Assembly (NCBI GenBank): GCA_944389785.1
Contig: CALXNP010000009.1
Location: 1 to 45,539, forward strand
DNA length: 45,539 nucleotides
Direction of reading: 5' to 3'
From: an uncultured Anaerobiospirillum sp.
GTDB taxonomy: Bacteria; Pseudomonadota; Gammaproteobacteria; Enterobacterales; Succinivibrionaceae
Of this stretch, positions 8,776 to 17,727 are shown piece after piece. The position numbers and the translations under genes are program-made. A model generated the notes under the pieces. That model was not told where the DNA came from. It did no database searches and worked only from the letters and a program-made list of their open reading frames with translations. How positions within the stretch are numbered: position 1 is the stretch's first letter; each line of letters starts with the position of its first letter.

Positions 8776-9648
8776 TTATTTTTTAATGCCACAAACTAAA
8801 AGCCATCCATCTTGTACTTTAGTATCATAAATATCAAAATCTTTTGAGTAGGCTTGAATAATTTCATCTCGTTGTTCTTCAATCAAGCCACTTAGAGCAA
8901 GTTTGCCTCCTGAAACTACTTTTGAAGCTATAACATTTTCAAGTTCACACAATGGTCCTGCTAAAATATTTGCAACAAGTACGGGGCAAGCCTTTAAATC
9001 AGCACTATTTTTTGTTAAAAATAGCTTAGTATCAACACCATTGCGCTTAGCATTATCAAGACTAGCACTTAAAGCTTGATCATCGATATCTATAGCATAA
9101 ACTTGTTTTGCACCTAAGATTAAAGCTGCAATACCTAAAATACCAGAACCACAACCATAATCTACTACTTCTTTGTCTTTAAGATCTAGGCTATCTAAAA
9201 ATTCAAGACATAAAGCAGTAGTAGGGTGTGTTCCTGTACCAAAAGCAAGACCAGGATCTAACATAACTACAGCTTTTGATTTATCTTCTATAGTATAGGT
9301 ACTTGGACAAATGCACAAACGCTTTCCAAAATTCATAGGTTTAAATTGATCCATCCAAGCTCTAATCCAGTCTTTATCCTCAAGGCTAGAGTCGCTAATT
9401 GGAGTATTATCTCCAACTAAGGCAATTAAAGCATCTTTTATAGAAGTAATATCAACATTATTATCAAATAAACCTGTAACTACAGTTTGTGGCCATAGCC
9501 TAACTTCTCCTGGAAGAGGTTCTAAAATAGGTGAATCTTTAGCATCCTGATAGGTGACAGCCATAGCACCTAAGGCACTTAATGTATCTGATACTTCATC
9601 AGCTTTTTGTGATGGTACAATTAATTTAATTTCAATATAATCTGACAT
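8776..9648 (-). CDS. prmA: Ribosomal protein L11 methyltransferase PrmA
   Basis: SAM-dependent enzyme of 290 aa that trimethylates lysines and the N terminus of ribosomal protein L11 in the cytoplasm. The N-terminal L11-binding domain is followed by the linker-active-site segment DPGLAFGTGTHPTT (about 131-144), SAM motif VVDYGCGSGILG (about 160-171) and the NILAGPL motif. The length matches the family (about 293 aa). It starts with ATG behind AAGG, 39 bases after the stop of the upstream PTS-like membrane gene, so the two are probably co-transcribed. In E. coli prmA follows panF instead. Confidence 0.95.
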   Translation of the reverse strand: MSDYIEIKLIVPSQKADEVSDTLSALGAMAVTYQDAKDSPILEPLPGEVRLWPQTVVTGLFDNNVDITSIKDALIALVGDNTPISDSSLEDKDWIRAWMDQFKPMNFGKRLCICPSTYTIEDKSKAVVMLDPGLAFGTGTHPTTALCLEFLDSLDLKDKEVVDYGCGSGILGIAALILGAKQVYAIDIDDQALSASLDNAKRNGVDTKLFLTKNSADLKACPVLVANILAGPLCELENVIASKVVSGGKLALSGLIEEQRDEIIQAYSKDFDIYDTKVQDGWLLVCGIKK

Positions 9649-9687
9649 ATCTTAACCTTGTTTATTTAGTATTAGGTAAATGTAAAT

Positions 9688-11082
9688 TTATTGTTTAGGG
9701 ATAATAAAAGCAGGTGCAAGGCTTATTTCTTGAAAGCTTTGACCTAAAAAATCACCAAGTAATTTGATTAATTTATCATGTAAAATTGTATTATTTAGTC
9801 CAAAATTACATCTATAAGCTTTTTTAACCTTATCAAAACCTGCTTTTTTATAGCGACACATACTAGCAAGCGTTTGATAAGAAACTTCTTGTTGATTGTA
9901 AACATGGATAAATAAATAATTATCTTGTAACTTAATAAATTTAATATTATCAATACCGCCTAAGGCTCGTAAGAGCACAATAACCTGTAAATCAGGATCT
10001 AAATTCTTATCATAATTAAAACGTTTTCTTTTTCTTTTATCTCTTTGATATTCAAGATTAGTAATACTGGTATTAAAAAAGATTAGCAGCAATGTGATAG
10101 GTAAAATTATAGCTAACATAGCAAAGATCTTAAGCTCTGTTACATTATAAAAAATATTAGTATAACTAAGATTAATATCAGGCCTATAAAAGTTAGTACT
10201 ACGTATTAGTGAACTAAAATTACAATGTAAGGAAATAAAAAATAACATTATTTCACTTAAAATAATGCTAAAAAATGTTCCTGGAAAAAAAATTAAAAGA
10301 AAGATTAAGATAAAAGAAAGACTAGTACCAATAGAGGCACATAATATACAGCAAGCTCCCAAGAATATTAAAAAGATACGTAAAGTGTTTTGTGTGAATA
10401 AAGATTTCATAAAAATAGCTACAGGTAATACTACAAAATTTGTAATCAAAATAGTATTATGAAAAGCTGTGTTAATAGAGGGTTTAAAATCACTATTGAT
10501 AAGCATAGTTAGTTCATTATGACACCCAAACGCTTGTAAGACAGTAAATAAAGGTACAATAATAAAGCTATAATTAGTGTTGATAATATTAGAATTGAAG
10601 ATAGCTTTAATAAATATATTAATTTGTGCTAATACAGAATAAATTAATATAGCGATAAGAATAGGTACAAATAGTGCTAAACACCATCTTATTAGTGTAC
10701 CGCTAACTTTATTGTTTTCAGAGCTTTTTGATAAAAATACTAATACATTGCTAGCTGCGCTAATAGTGCAAATTATCGTATAATCAATATCATTATATGT
10801 AAAATGATGCATAATATAGACTAAAATTAAGTAAGCACAAGCTGTTGTAGTTAATTGCTGTGATCTGTTTTTTATAGGCACTATTAAAGTTATTAACAAA
10901 GCTAACACTCCAGGTAAGAGTGTATTTGTCACATGCAGAATCATTTGCCTAGTATTAGCATCTAAAAAAGGAGTATTTTTGCGATCGAAAAACCAAATCA
11001 CTACTGCAAGTAAGAGTAATGGTGCTAATAGTATCAAGATTCTTTGTTGGTAATAGTGATTTTGTATTCTTTTCAAGATCAT
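9688..11082 (-). CDS. Degenerate PTS EIIC-EIIB-like membrane protein lacking the active cysteine
   Basis: A 464-aa protein with about ten hydrophobic segments (from about 15 to 338), a basic linker (DKRKRKR near 348-354) and a soluble C-terminal domain (about 366-446). The C-terminal domain follows the glucose-family EIIB pattern: LRALGGIDNI (371-380) matches the GGKENI turn, and NFGLNN with an amphipathic end helix (about 426-442) matches the end of EIIB. Where the phosphorylated Cys of the CITRLR motif should be, the sequence reads KLQDNYLF, with Gln386 at the Cys position. The membrane part has no GITEP sugar motif. It may be a sensor or a non-phosphorylating carrier rather than an active PTS permease. 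ATG is preceded closely by GAGG; a TTG two codons on is better spaced. The homology is from motif reading only. Confidence 0.5.
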   Translation of the reverse strand: MILKRIQNHYYQQRILILLAPLLLLAVVIWFFDRKNTPFLDANTRQMILHVTNTLLPGVLALLITLIVPIKNRSQQLTTTACAYLILVYIMHHFTYNDIDYTIICTISAASNVLVFLSKSSENNKVSGTLIRWCLALFVPILIAILIYSVLAQINIFIKAIFNSNIINTNYSFIIVPLFTVLQAFGCHNELTMLINSDFKPSINTAFHNTILITNFVVLPVAIFMKSLFTQNTLRIFLIFLGACCILCASIGTSLSFILIFLLIFFPGTFFSIILSEIMLFFISLHCNFSSLIRSTNFYRPDINLSYTNIFYNVTELKIFAMLAIILPITLLLIFFNTSITNLEYQRDKRKRKRFNYDKNLDPDLQVIVLLRALGGIDNIKFIKLQDNYLFIHVYNQQEVSYQTLASMCRYKKAGFDKVKKAYRCNFGLNNTILHDKLIKLLGDFLGQSFQEISLAPAFIIPKQ

Positions 11083-11243
11083 ATCCTCATATACTTGGTT
11101 TATTCTATCAGCATTATTAGGCTATAAGCTAGTTACATGTAAAAAAATATGTTGTCAGAATGTAGCTTTAGGTGATATTGATTATTAATAATAGCTAAAA
11201 ATGCATACGTGGTAGTATAATTTTATGAATTTAGGTAATTTAG

Positions 11244-12947
11244 GTGAAGCAGGTGAAAATAGTAGCACGTGACATAATAAATAGTAATTGCTTAGATACA
11301 GTTGTCTCTAATAGCATAATGCGCAATGTTTTATTAAGTAGAGGCATTGATGATATTAAGGATCTTGATTTAAGCTTAAAACACCTACTTCATTACAAGG
11401 ATCTAAAAGATATAGATAAAGCTGCTGTAATTTTAGCAGATGCTATCATTAATAATCGTTCTATCGCTATAAGTGGTGATTATGATGTTGATGGCATGAC
11501 TGGCACAGCTTTAGGAGTCTTGATTTTAGATGATTTTGGAGCTAAAAATGTTCATTATCATATGCCATCGCGTTATGATGATGGCTATGGTCTATCTACT
11601 AAGGCTGTAGAAAGTTTATATGCTAAGGGTACTAATTTAATTATTACTGTAGATAATGGTATTAGTGCTTATGAATCTATAGCTTTAGCAAAAGAACTTG
11701 GAATGCAGGTGATTATTACCGATCATCATGAATGTCAAGCTACCTTGCCACAAGCTGATGCTATAGTTAATCCAAAGCAAAAAGACTGTAAATTTAGCTC
11801 AAAAAATTTATCAGGTGTAGGTGTCTTATTTTATTTATTTATAGCAACACGCCAGGTTTTAATAGATAAGGGTTATTTTAAAGAAATTAAGCCTAATTTA
11901 TCTATGTATTTGGATTTAGTGGCTTTAGGTACTGTAGGTGATTTAGTTCCACTTGATGCAAATAATCGCCGCATTGTAAAAGCAGGTTTGTCCTATATGC
12001 AAAAAGGTTTTGCTCAAGTTGGACTTAAAGCTTTAGCTAAGATTTGTCGCAGTAGTTTAGATAGAGTAAGTGTTAGTACTTTTGCTTTTGAGTTTTGTCC
12101 AAGATTAAATGCTGCTACTCGTTTAAATATTGATACTAATTATGCTTTATTACTATTGCTTGAGAAAAATTATGTTAAAGCTATAGAGTATGCAAGACAG
12201 CTTGATTTTTGCAATAAAAGACGTAATGACTATGAAAAGGTTATGTATAACGATGCTATGTCAATGCTTGCTGAATATGAAAAAGATAATAGTGTAGTTT
12301 TATATAAAGATAGTTTTTTAGAAGGTGTTTGTGGCTTAATTGCCAATCGTATTAAGGACAATACAAATAAACCAAGTTTTATTTTTGCCAAACATCATGA
12401 GTTATTAACTGGATCTGGTCGTTCTATTAACAAAGTGCCTTTAGCCAAAATTTTACAAGAAATAGATACAGAACATCCTAGTTTACTTGAGCGTTTTGGT
12501 GGTCATAATATGGCAGCAGGTTTATCTATACAGCCCCAAAAGTTAGAGGTGTTTTCTCAAATTTTTGACGATAAAGTTAAAGCTTATTTAATTCAGGATA
12601 TAGGTGAAGATATAGTTTATACAGATGGACATTTAGCTATTAAGGATATAAATTTAAATTTTGCTAGGTTGATAAGCAGCTATGGACCTTATGGTCAAGG
12701 CTTTGAAGAACCTTGTTTTGATGGAATATTTGAAGTTGAAGATGCATCAATTGTTTCAGATAGGCATATGCGTTATAAGCTTAAAAATAATGAAGGCAGT
12801 TTTGATTGTATCTTATTTAGAGCTACTAAAGAGCAAATGAATATTCATAGTGGTCAAAATGTACACATTGTTTATACTTTAAGTGTATCTCATTATATGG
12901 AGCAAGATAGGTTAAGTGTAAAGGTTTTACATTTAATTAAAGCTTAG
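11244..12947 (+). CDS. recJ: Single-stranded-DNA exonuclease RecJ
   Basis: 5'-3' ssDNA exonuclease acting in RecF-pathway recombination and mismatch repair. The 567-aa protein has the DHH-family motifs DYDVDGMTGTA (about 79-89), the DHH box in ITDHHEC, SGVGVLF, and the DHHA1 region with GRSINKVPL and RFGGHNMAAG (about 415-425), then the OB domain. Length matches E. coli RecJ (577 aa). The start is GTG at 11244 (a second GTG lies three codons on); neither has a strong site. A terminator shared with the convergent glucokinase gene follows. It is transcribed divergently from the PTS-like gene. Confidence 0.95.
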   Translation: MKQVKIVARDIINSNCLDTVVSNSIMRNVLLSRGIDDIKDLDLSLKHLLHYKDLKDIDKAAVILADAIINNRSIAISGDYDVDGMTGTALGVLILDDFGAKNVHYHMPSRYDDGYGLSTKAVESLYAKGTNLIITVDNGISAYESIALAKELGMQVIITDHHECQATLPQADAIVNPKQKDCKFSSKNLSGVGVLFYLFIATRQVLIDKGYFKEIKPNLSMYLDLVALGTVGDLVPLDANNRRIVKAGLSYMQKGFAQVGLKALAKICRSSLDRVSVSTFAFEFCPRLNAATRLNIDTNYALLLLLEKNYVKAIEYARQLDFCNKRRNDYEKVMYNDAMSMLAEYEKDNSVVLYKDSFLEGVCGLIANRIKDNTNKPSFIFAKHHELLTGSGRSINKVPLAKILQEIDTEHPSLLERFGGHNMAAGLSIQPQKLEVFSQIFDDKVKAYLIQDIGEDIVYTDGHLAIKDINLNFARLISSYGPYGQGFEEPCFDGIFEVEDASIVSDRHMRYKLKNNEGSFDCILFRATKEQMNIHSGQNVHIVYTLSVSHYMEQDRLSVKVLHLIKA

Positions 12948-12955
12948 AGATGTTT

Positions 12956-12988
12956 AAATTTAGGTGATGATATATCACCTAAATTTTT
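12956..12988. terminator. Bidirectional terminator between recJ and the glucokinase gene
   Basis: Perfect 13-bp stem AAATTTAGGTGAT (12956-12968) / ATCACCTAAATTT (12974-12986), loop GATAT, with T runs in both reading directions. It lies between convergent genes. Confidence 0.85.
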
Positions 12989-13006
12989 AAAGTATGAATT
13001 ATTAGA

Positions 13007-13762
13007 CTAATCTTGTTCTTTGAGCAGACAAGTTTCGCCATAACATGCTGCACCTATGATGCCAGCTAAATTTAGTGTTACAGCTGCAATTACAGGAGTT
13101 TTAACCTCAAGTTCATCTTTGAATTTTTCAAACTTTTTAGAGGCACCACCACCTAAAATAAAAACATCAGGTTGTAATACAAATTCAATTAAGGATAGAT
13201 ATTCATTAAAGCGTTTACCAAATTGTTTCCATTTTAAGCCCTCACGCTCTTTTGCAGCTTCAGAGCAATAACGTTCAGCGCTATCACCATGTAACAATAC
13301 ATGACCTAATTCTGAATTAGTATAAAGTACACCATCATTAAAGATAGCAGAACCAATACCTGTACCTATAGTTAAGAAAATAACTTTGCCTTTTTTATGT
13401 TTAATACCAGCTCCAAACTGCATTTCAGCAAGGCCTGCTACATCAGCATCATTAGCTACAAAGACTTTTTGTCCTAGTTTTTGAGAAAAAAGCTCCTCAA
13501 CTTGAGTATTGATCCAAGATTTATCAATATTAGCAGCAGTATGTACTATACCATGAGCTACACGGGCAGGAAAACCACAAGCTACAGGTCCACTATAGCC
13601 TATAGTATCTACTAATTCTTTTAATGTTTGAGCTACAGCTTCAGGAGTTGCAGGGTGAGGGGTTTTAATTCTTACACGCTCAGTTAGTAGCAAACCTGTT
13701 TTTGTATCAACAATTGCACCTTTAATACCTGTACCACCAATATCTACACCTAAAATTTCCAT
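13007..13762 (-). CDS. ppgK: Polyphosphate-type glucokinase (ROK family)
   Basis: ROK sugar kinase of 251 aa. It opens with the phosphate-binding loop GVDIGGTGIKGAIVD, has NDADVAGLAE (catalytic Asp) and the adenosine/phosphate loop LTIGTGIGSAIF. The C-terminal signature SELGHVLLHG, a long ERY...W..FGKRFNEYL stretch and ILGGGASKKF match polyphosphate:glucose phosphotransferase (PpgK), best known from Actinobacteria, more than E. coli Glk or NagK. It would make glucose-6-phosphate from polyphosphate and/or ATP. The chosen ATG has AAGGAG eight bases upstream; a TTG two codons earlier is too close to that site. It is a single gene, convergent with recJ. The donor preference cannot be read from the sequence. 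Confidence 0.8.
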   Translation of the reverse strand: MEILGVDIGGTGIKGAIVDTKTGLLLTERVRIKTPHPATPEAVAQTLKELVDTIGYSGPVACGFPARVAHGIVHTAANIDKSWINTQVEELFSQKLGQKVFVANDADVAGLAEMQFGAGIKHKKGKVIFLTIGTGIGSAIFNDGVLYTNSELGHVLLHGDSAERYCSEAAKEREGLKWKQFGKRFNEYLSLIEFVLQPDVFILGGGASKKFEKFKDELEVKTPVIAAVTLNLAGIIGAACYGETCLLKEQD

Positions 13763-14104
13763 ATGCAAATCTCCTTATATCAATAACAATTTGATTAAAC
13801 AAAAGCTAGAGATGCTTGTCAATACTTTATTGTTAGTCATGCCAAGATGATCTCTTTTTAGTTATATAATTTAGCTAAAAAGCTTGTTATCTTAATGTTT
13901 ATGTTAAAAACATTAATTAGATATTATAGTGTAATTAATTGTTGAGTGTTCACCTTATTCAAGTTGCATTTGTTAGGATAGTTCTATACTATCAAAATAT
14001 GGTAATATACTCGATAATCTGCTATCTATTGATAAGATAAGATCTGTTGGTCATAGATAGGATTTTTATATAGCTACAACCACTGACTTTAGGTAAAAAG
14101 GTAT
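13763..14104. other. 342-bp intergenic region between ppgK and nnr
   Basis: Divergent promoter region. It contains a 9-bp inverted repeat TTAATGTTT (13892-13900) / AAACATTAA (13908-13916) and, nearer nnr, the 27-bp element also found before hfq (13990-14016). No open reading frame of note is seen. Confidence 0.6.
13990..14016 (+). promoter_or_regulatory. 27-bp conserved element, copy 1 (upstream of nnr)
   Basis: Element beginning TATCAAAATATGG and ending ATACTCGATA. It differs at 3 of 27 positions from the copy before hfq (21080-21106). The inner dyad ATAT-GGTA-ATAT corresponds to ATGT-GGTA-ACAT in the other copy, a compensating pair of changes. It lies 88 bases before the nnr start; a GATAGTT lies just upstream in both cases. 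The function is not known. Confidence 0.55.
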
Positions 14105-15622
14105 ATGCAAAATAACATCCTTACCAATCATGTGTTTAAAAGTAATGAAGTCAAAGCCATAGAAGCAATTTATGCTCAAGCTCATCACGGTTCTTGTTTT
14201 GATCTTATGCAAAGAGCAGGAAGAGCTGTTTTTGATGAAATTTTAAAAACTAAACGTGAAGATATTAATGTATGGATATTTGTAGGTAAGGGTAATAATG
14301 GTGGTGATGGTTATATAGTTGCTTCTTTATTAGATGAAAGTAATATTCAATATCGTGTTTTTGCTTTAGGTGAACCTAAAGAAGGTACAGAGGCTTATTT
14401 AGCTTATGAATATTATCTATCTATAGGTGGCAAGATTGAAAATAGTTTGCCAAATTATGATGAAAACCCTCCTGATATTATTGTAGATGCTTTATTAGGT
14501 ACAGGTTTAAATAGTGCTCCAAAAAGTCCATGTGATGAGTGGATCTTATTTATTAACAGAATGCGTACCTATACTATTTCTATAGATGTGCCATCAGGTG
14601 TTGATGCTGATACTGGTAATGTACCAGGAGATTGTGTTAAAGCTAGTGTTACTGTATGTATGTTAGCTTTAAAGATTGGTTTATTAACTTCTGATGCTTT
14701 AGATTATGTTGGTAGATTAGTTTTTGCTAATTTACAATTTAATGTAGCTAATTTTTGGGGTAATAAAAGTCCTTTATATAATGAGACAATGCTACCTATT
14801 AGACAAAAACAATATATTGATATTATTGAGGACTTACCTGTTAGATCTAAAAACTCTCATAAAGGTGACAGTGGTAAGGTTTTAGCTATATGTGGCAGCT
14901 TAGGTACAGGTGGTGCTGCCTGTTTATGTGCTATGGGTGCTTTAAGATGTGGGGCAGGTCTTGTTAAGGTAGCTACTTTTAAAGATAATATTACAGCTAT
15001 AAATGCCTATAGTCCTGAGCTTATGACTATAGATTATGCTAATGCTGATATGTTAAGGCAAGGACTTAATTTTGCTGATGTTATCGCAATAGGTCCTGGT
15101 CTTGGAGTTGATAATAATGCAATATTATTAGTAGATTCTTTAAGCAATATTGATAAACATGTAATTTATGATGCTGATGCTTTGAATTTAATTGCAAAAG
15201 GCTATGTAAAACCTAATAAAAAGTGTATTTTAACGCCTCATCCACTTGAATGTGCTAGACTTTTAAATGTAAGTTTAGATTATATAGCAGCAGATAGGGT
15301 TAGAGCTTGTAGTGAACTACAGCACAAATATGGAGGTATTGCCTTGTTAAAAGGTGCAGGTACCATTGTTTGTGATGGTAAGTTTATTACTATTATTAAT
15401 GAAGGCTCTGCAGCAATGGCAACAGGAGGTATGGGAGACGTACTAACTGGTATGATAGCCTCTTTAATAGCTCAAGGCTTAAATCCTCGCGATGCTGTAG
15501 TTAGTGCTGCATGTATTCATGGTAGAGCTGGTTTTTTAGCGGGGCAAGAGCATGGTATGATAGGTACTATAGCAAGTGATCTTTTTGTTTATATACACAA
15601 ATTGGTAAATAATCATGTATAG
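14105..15622 (+). CDS. nnr: Bifunctional NAD(P)HX epimerase / dehydratase
   Basis: Metabolite-repair enzyme of 505 aa. It re-forms NAD(P)H from its hydrated, damaged forms. The N-terminal YjeF_N epimerase domain (about 1-215) has VGKGNNGGDGYIVA and DALLGTGL. The C-terminal ribokinase-like dehydratase (about 235-500) has the GPGLG loop, YDADALN, ILTPHPLE, LLKGAGTIV and GGMGDVLTG. This is the full two-domain form seen in E. coli YjeF/Nnr (515 aa). ATG follows AAAAAGG. It is the first gene of the nnr-tsaE-amidase-mutL-miaA run and overlaps tsaE by eight bases. Confidence 0.95.
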   Translation: MQNNILTNHVFKSNEVKAIEAIYAQAHHGSCFDLMQRAGRAVFDEILKTKREDINVWIFVGKGNNGGDGYIVASLLDESNIQYRVFALGEPKEGTEAYLAYEYYLSIGGKIENSLPNYDENPPDIIVDALLGTGLNSAPKSPCDEWILFINRMRTYTISIDVPSGVDADTGNVPGDCVKASVTVCMLALKIGLLTSDALDYVGRLVFANLQFNVANFWGNKSPLYNETMLPIRQKQYIDIIEDLPVRSKNSHKGDSGKVLAICGSLGTGGAACLCAMGALRCGAGLVKVATFKDNITAINAYSPELMTIDYANADMLRQGLNFADVIAIGPGLGVDNNAILLVDSLSNIDKHVIYDADALNLIAKGYVKPNKKCILTPHPLECARLLNVSLDYIAADRVRACSELQHKYGGIALLKGAGTIVCDGKFITIINEGSAAMATGGMGDVLTGMIASLIAQGLNPRDAVVSAACIHGRAGFLAGQEHGMIGTIASDLFVYIHKLVNNHV

Positions 15623-16085
15623 TTGTAATTTATGTTTAGATAATGAAGAGCAAACTGTGCTCTTAGGCAGAAAATTAGCTCAGTTTTTAAAGGAACTGCA
15701 CAAGAGTAATCAAAATAATTTTTGTGTATATTTACAAGGTGATTTAGGAGCTGGAAAAACTACTTTATCACGTGGTTTTTTACAAGAGCTAGGTTATAAT
15801 GGTAATGTAAAATCACCTACCTATACTCTAGTTGAAACTTATAAATTTGATGTTTTAACTGTATATCATTTTGATTTATATCGTCTAAATGATCCTTTAG
15901 AACTTGAGTATATTGGTATTAGAGATTATTTTGCTAAAAATACTATAGCTTTGATAGAGTGGCCACAAAAAGCTTGTGGTTTACTGCCACCGCCTAACTT
16001 AGATATTAGTTTAAGCTATGATGATGATCAAAGATATGCTGTTTTAAGCAGTGAAATCTTTGATGTAAGTCTGCTTAAACTTTAA
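15615..16085 (+). CDS. tsaE: tRNA t6A biosynthesis ATPase TsaE
   Basis: P-loop ATPase of 156 aa. With TsaB and TsaD it completes N6-threonylcarbamoyladenosine at position 37 of ANN-decoding tRNAs. Walker A is GDLGAGKTTLSRG (about 42-54), followed by the family motif SPTYTLVETY (about 72-81), HFDLYRL and IEWP. The start overlaps the nnr stop, so translation is coupled. Its place between nnr and an AmiB-type amidase matches E. coli. Confidence 0.95.
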   Translation: MYSCNLCLDNEEQTVLLGRKLAQFLKELHKSNQNNFCVYLQGDLGAGKTTLSRGFLQELGYNGNVKSPTYTLVETYKFDVLTVYHFDLYRLNDPLELEYIGIRDYFAKNTIALIEWPQKACGLLPPPNLDISLSYDDDQRYAVLSSEIFDVSLLKL

Positions 16086-16094
16086 TTACTAGAT

Positions 16095-17723
16095 TTGATT
16101 AGAAATAAAGTGAATAGATTTATTAAATTTTTAACCATATTTTGTTTAGTAATTTTTTGTCAGCAAGTTTTTGCTGATAAGATTACTAATTTGAGAGCAT
16201 TTTCTAATGCAGATAAAACTCGTGTAGTAGTTGATTTAGATTTTAAGCCACAATATTCTACTGATTTTAGTAAGGATGGCAAAAGTTTCGTTGTACGTAT
16301 TAAGAATGTAGATAACTATAAAACTGCTAAATCTAATTTAAGTTTTGAAAGTAGAAGTGCAGTTAAAAAATTACAAAAGAAGTTAGATGCTAAAGATGTA
16401 CGTTATGTGTTTACTTTAAACGGATCCGGTCAGCCCAATGTATTCGTACTAGCTCCACAATCTAATTATAATTATAGATTAGTTATCGATTTTCCGCATA
16501 CTGCTACTAATAGAGATAAGAGCTCTTATAATGCTGTTAAAGTTATAGATCAAAGTACAGCTAATAAGCTTAAAGGTACAGGAGGTGGTTCTGGTATTCC
16601 TCCTGTTCGTGTAATTACTGTACATGAAGCTGATAATGCAGAGCAAGCTTTATTAAATTCTTTAAGCTCTGTAGGTAAAGATGGCTTGCGTACTATGACA
16701 CCTCAACAAGCTGCAACTTATGCTCAAAAGAAAAAAGAGATGGAGCGCTTAAAGGCTTTAAATAAAAAAGAACCTGAAGTTGTAGCTGACACTAATGCAC
16801 CACCTCCTCCTAGCATTAACTATAAAACTACTCATGATCCATTTATCATAGCAGTAGATGCTGGCCATGGTGGTAAGGATCCAGGTGCTATTGGTAAAAG
16901 AGGTGTAAGAGAAAAAAATGTCACTTTATCAATATCATTAGAGCTGTCACGCTATATTAACTCTAATTCTAAGTTTAAAGCTGTATTAATTAGATCAAAA
17001 GATGTTTTTGTAGAGCTCAACAAACGCTCTGAAATAGCAAGAGCTCACAAAGCTGATTTATTAATTTCAATACATGCAGATTCTGTAGCTTCAGGTAATT
17101 CTGCTCGTGGTGTGTCTGTATGGGTTTTATCTAATAATAGAGCTGTACGTGAAAATAAAAAGTTACTTGGACAGAATAATAAATCTACCTTATTAGGAGG
17201 AGCTGGTGAGGTTTTATCACAAGCTGATCAAAATCCATATTTAGCTGCCACTATTTTAGATATGTCATCAGATGTTGCAAGATCTCATGGTTATCAATTA
17301 GGTCAAGAAATATTAGATAAGCTAGGTAAATTCACTCGTGTACATAGGAAGACTCCAATACATGCTTCTTTAGCAGTACTTACTTCACCTGATATTCCTT
17401 CATTGTTGATTGAAACTGGCTTCTTATCAAATCAATATGAAGAAATTCAACTAAATCAGCCAAATTACCAAAAACAAATAGCTTATTCTATTTATCAGGG
17501 TATTAAAAGCTATTATGAAAAATATCCTGCTCAAATGTTGCAGTCACGACAAGATTCAGCTATGCGTGCTCAAAATAAGGAAAAGTTACACATTGTCAAA
17601 AAAGGTGAGTATTTAGCTAAGATTGCAAAGAATTATGGTGTTAGTATTAGTGCATTACGTTCTCGTAATGCTTTAAAAAGTGATGTATTAAAAATAGGTC
17701 AAGAGTTAATCATTCCTAAATAA
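16095..17723 (+). CDS. amiB: N-acetylmuramoyl-L-alanine amidase, AmiB/AmiC type
   Basis: Periplasmic zinc amidase of 542 aa that cleaves septal peptidoglycan stems during cell separation. It has a signal peptide (about 6-27, ending FADK), an AMIN domain (about 29-125), a linker with a proline patch, an Amidase_3 catalytic domain (about 250-475; AVDAGHGGKDPGA with Zn His, REKNVTL with Glu, SIHADS with Zn His, and a C-terminal IETGFLS with the catalytic Glu), and a LysM domain (about 497-541). The LysM tail and the position before mutL favour AmiB. The start is TTG at 16095; a GTG at 16110 gives an equally good signal peptide, and neither has a clear ribosome site. Confidence 0.9.
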   Translation: MIRNKVNRFIKFLTIFCLVIFCQQVFADKITNLRAFSNADKTRVVVDLDFKPQYSTDFSKDGKSFVVRIKNVDNYKTAKSNLSFESRSAVKKLQKKLDAKDVRYVFTLNGSGQPNVFVLAPQSNYNYRLVIDFPHTATNRDKSSYNAVKVIDQSTANKLKGTGGGSGIPPVRVITVHEADNAEQALLNSLSSVGKDGLRTMTPQQAATYAQKKKEMERLKALNKKEPEVVADTNAPPPPSINYKTTHDPFIIAVDAGHGGKDPGAIGKRGVREKNVTLSISLELSRYINSNSKFKAVLIRSKDVFVELNKRSEIARAHKADLLISIHADSVASGNSARGVSVWVLSNNRAVRENKKLLGQNNKSTLLGGAGEVLSQADQNPYLAATILDMSSDVARSHGYQLGQEILDKLGKFTRVHRKTPIHASLAVLTSPDIPSLLIETGFLSNQYEEIQLNQPNYQKQIAYSIYQGIKSYYEKYPAQMLQSRQDSAMRAQNKEKLHIVKKGEYLAKIAKNYGVSISALRSRNALKSDVLKIGQELIIPK

Positions 17724-17727
17724 GATT

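Noticed and set aside
11225-11272. 16-codon frame overlapping the recJ start (MNLGNLGEAG...)
   Set aside because: Its codons repeat TTAGGT and it has no convincing ribosome site; probably chance, although a leader peptide cannot be ruled out.
13056-13271. Plus-strand 71-aa frame inside ppgK
   Set aside because: It is antisense to a clear ROK kinase, with no homology signs.
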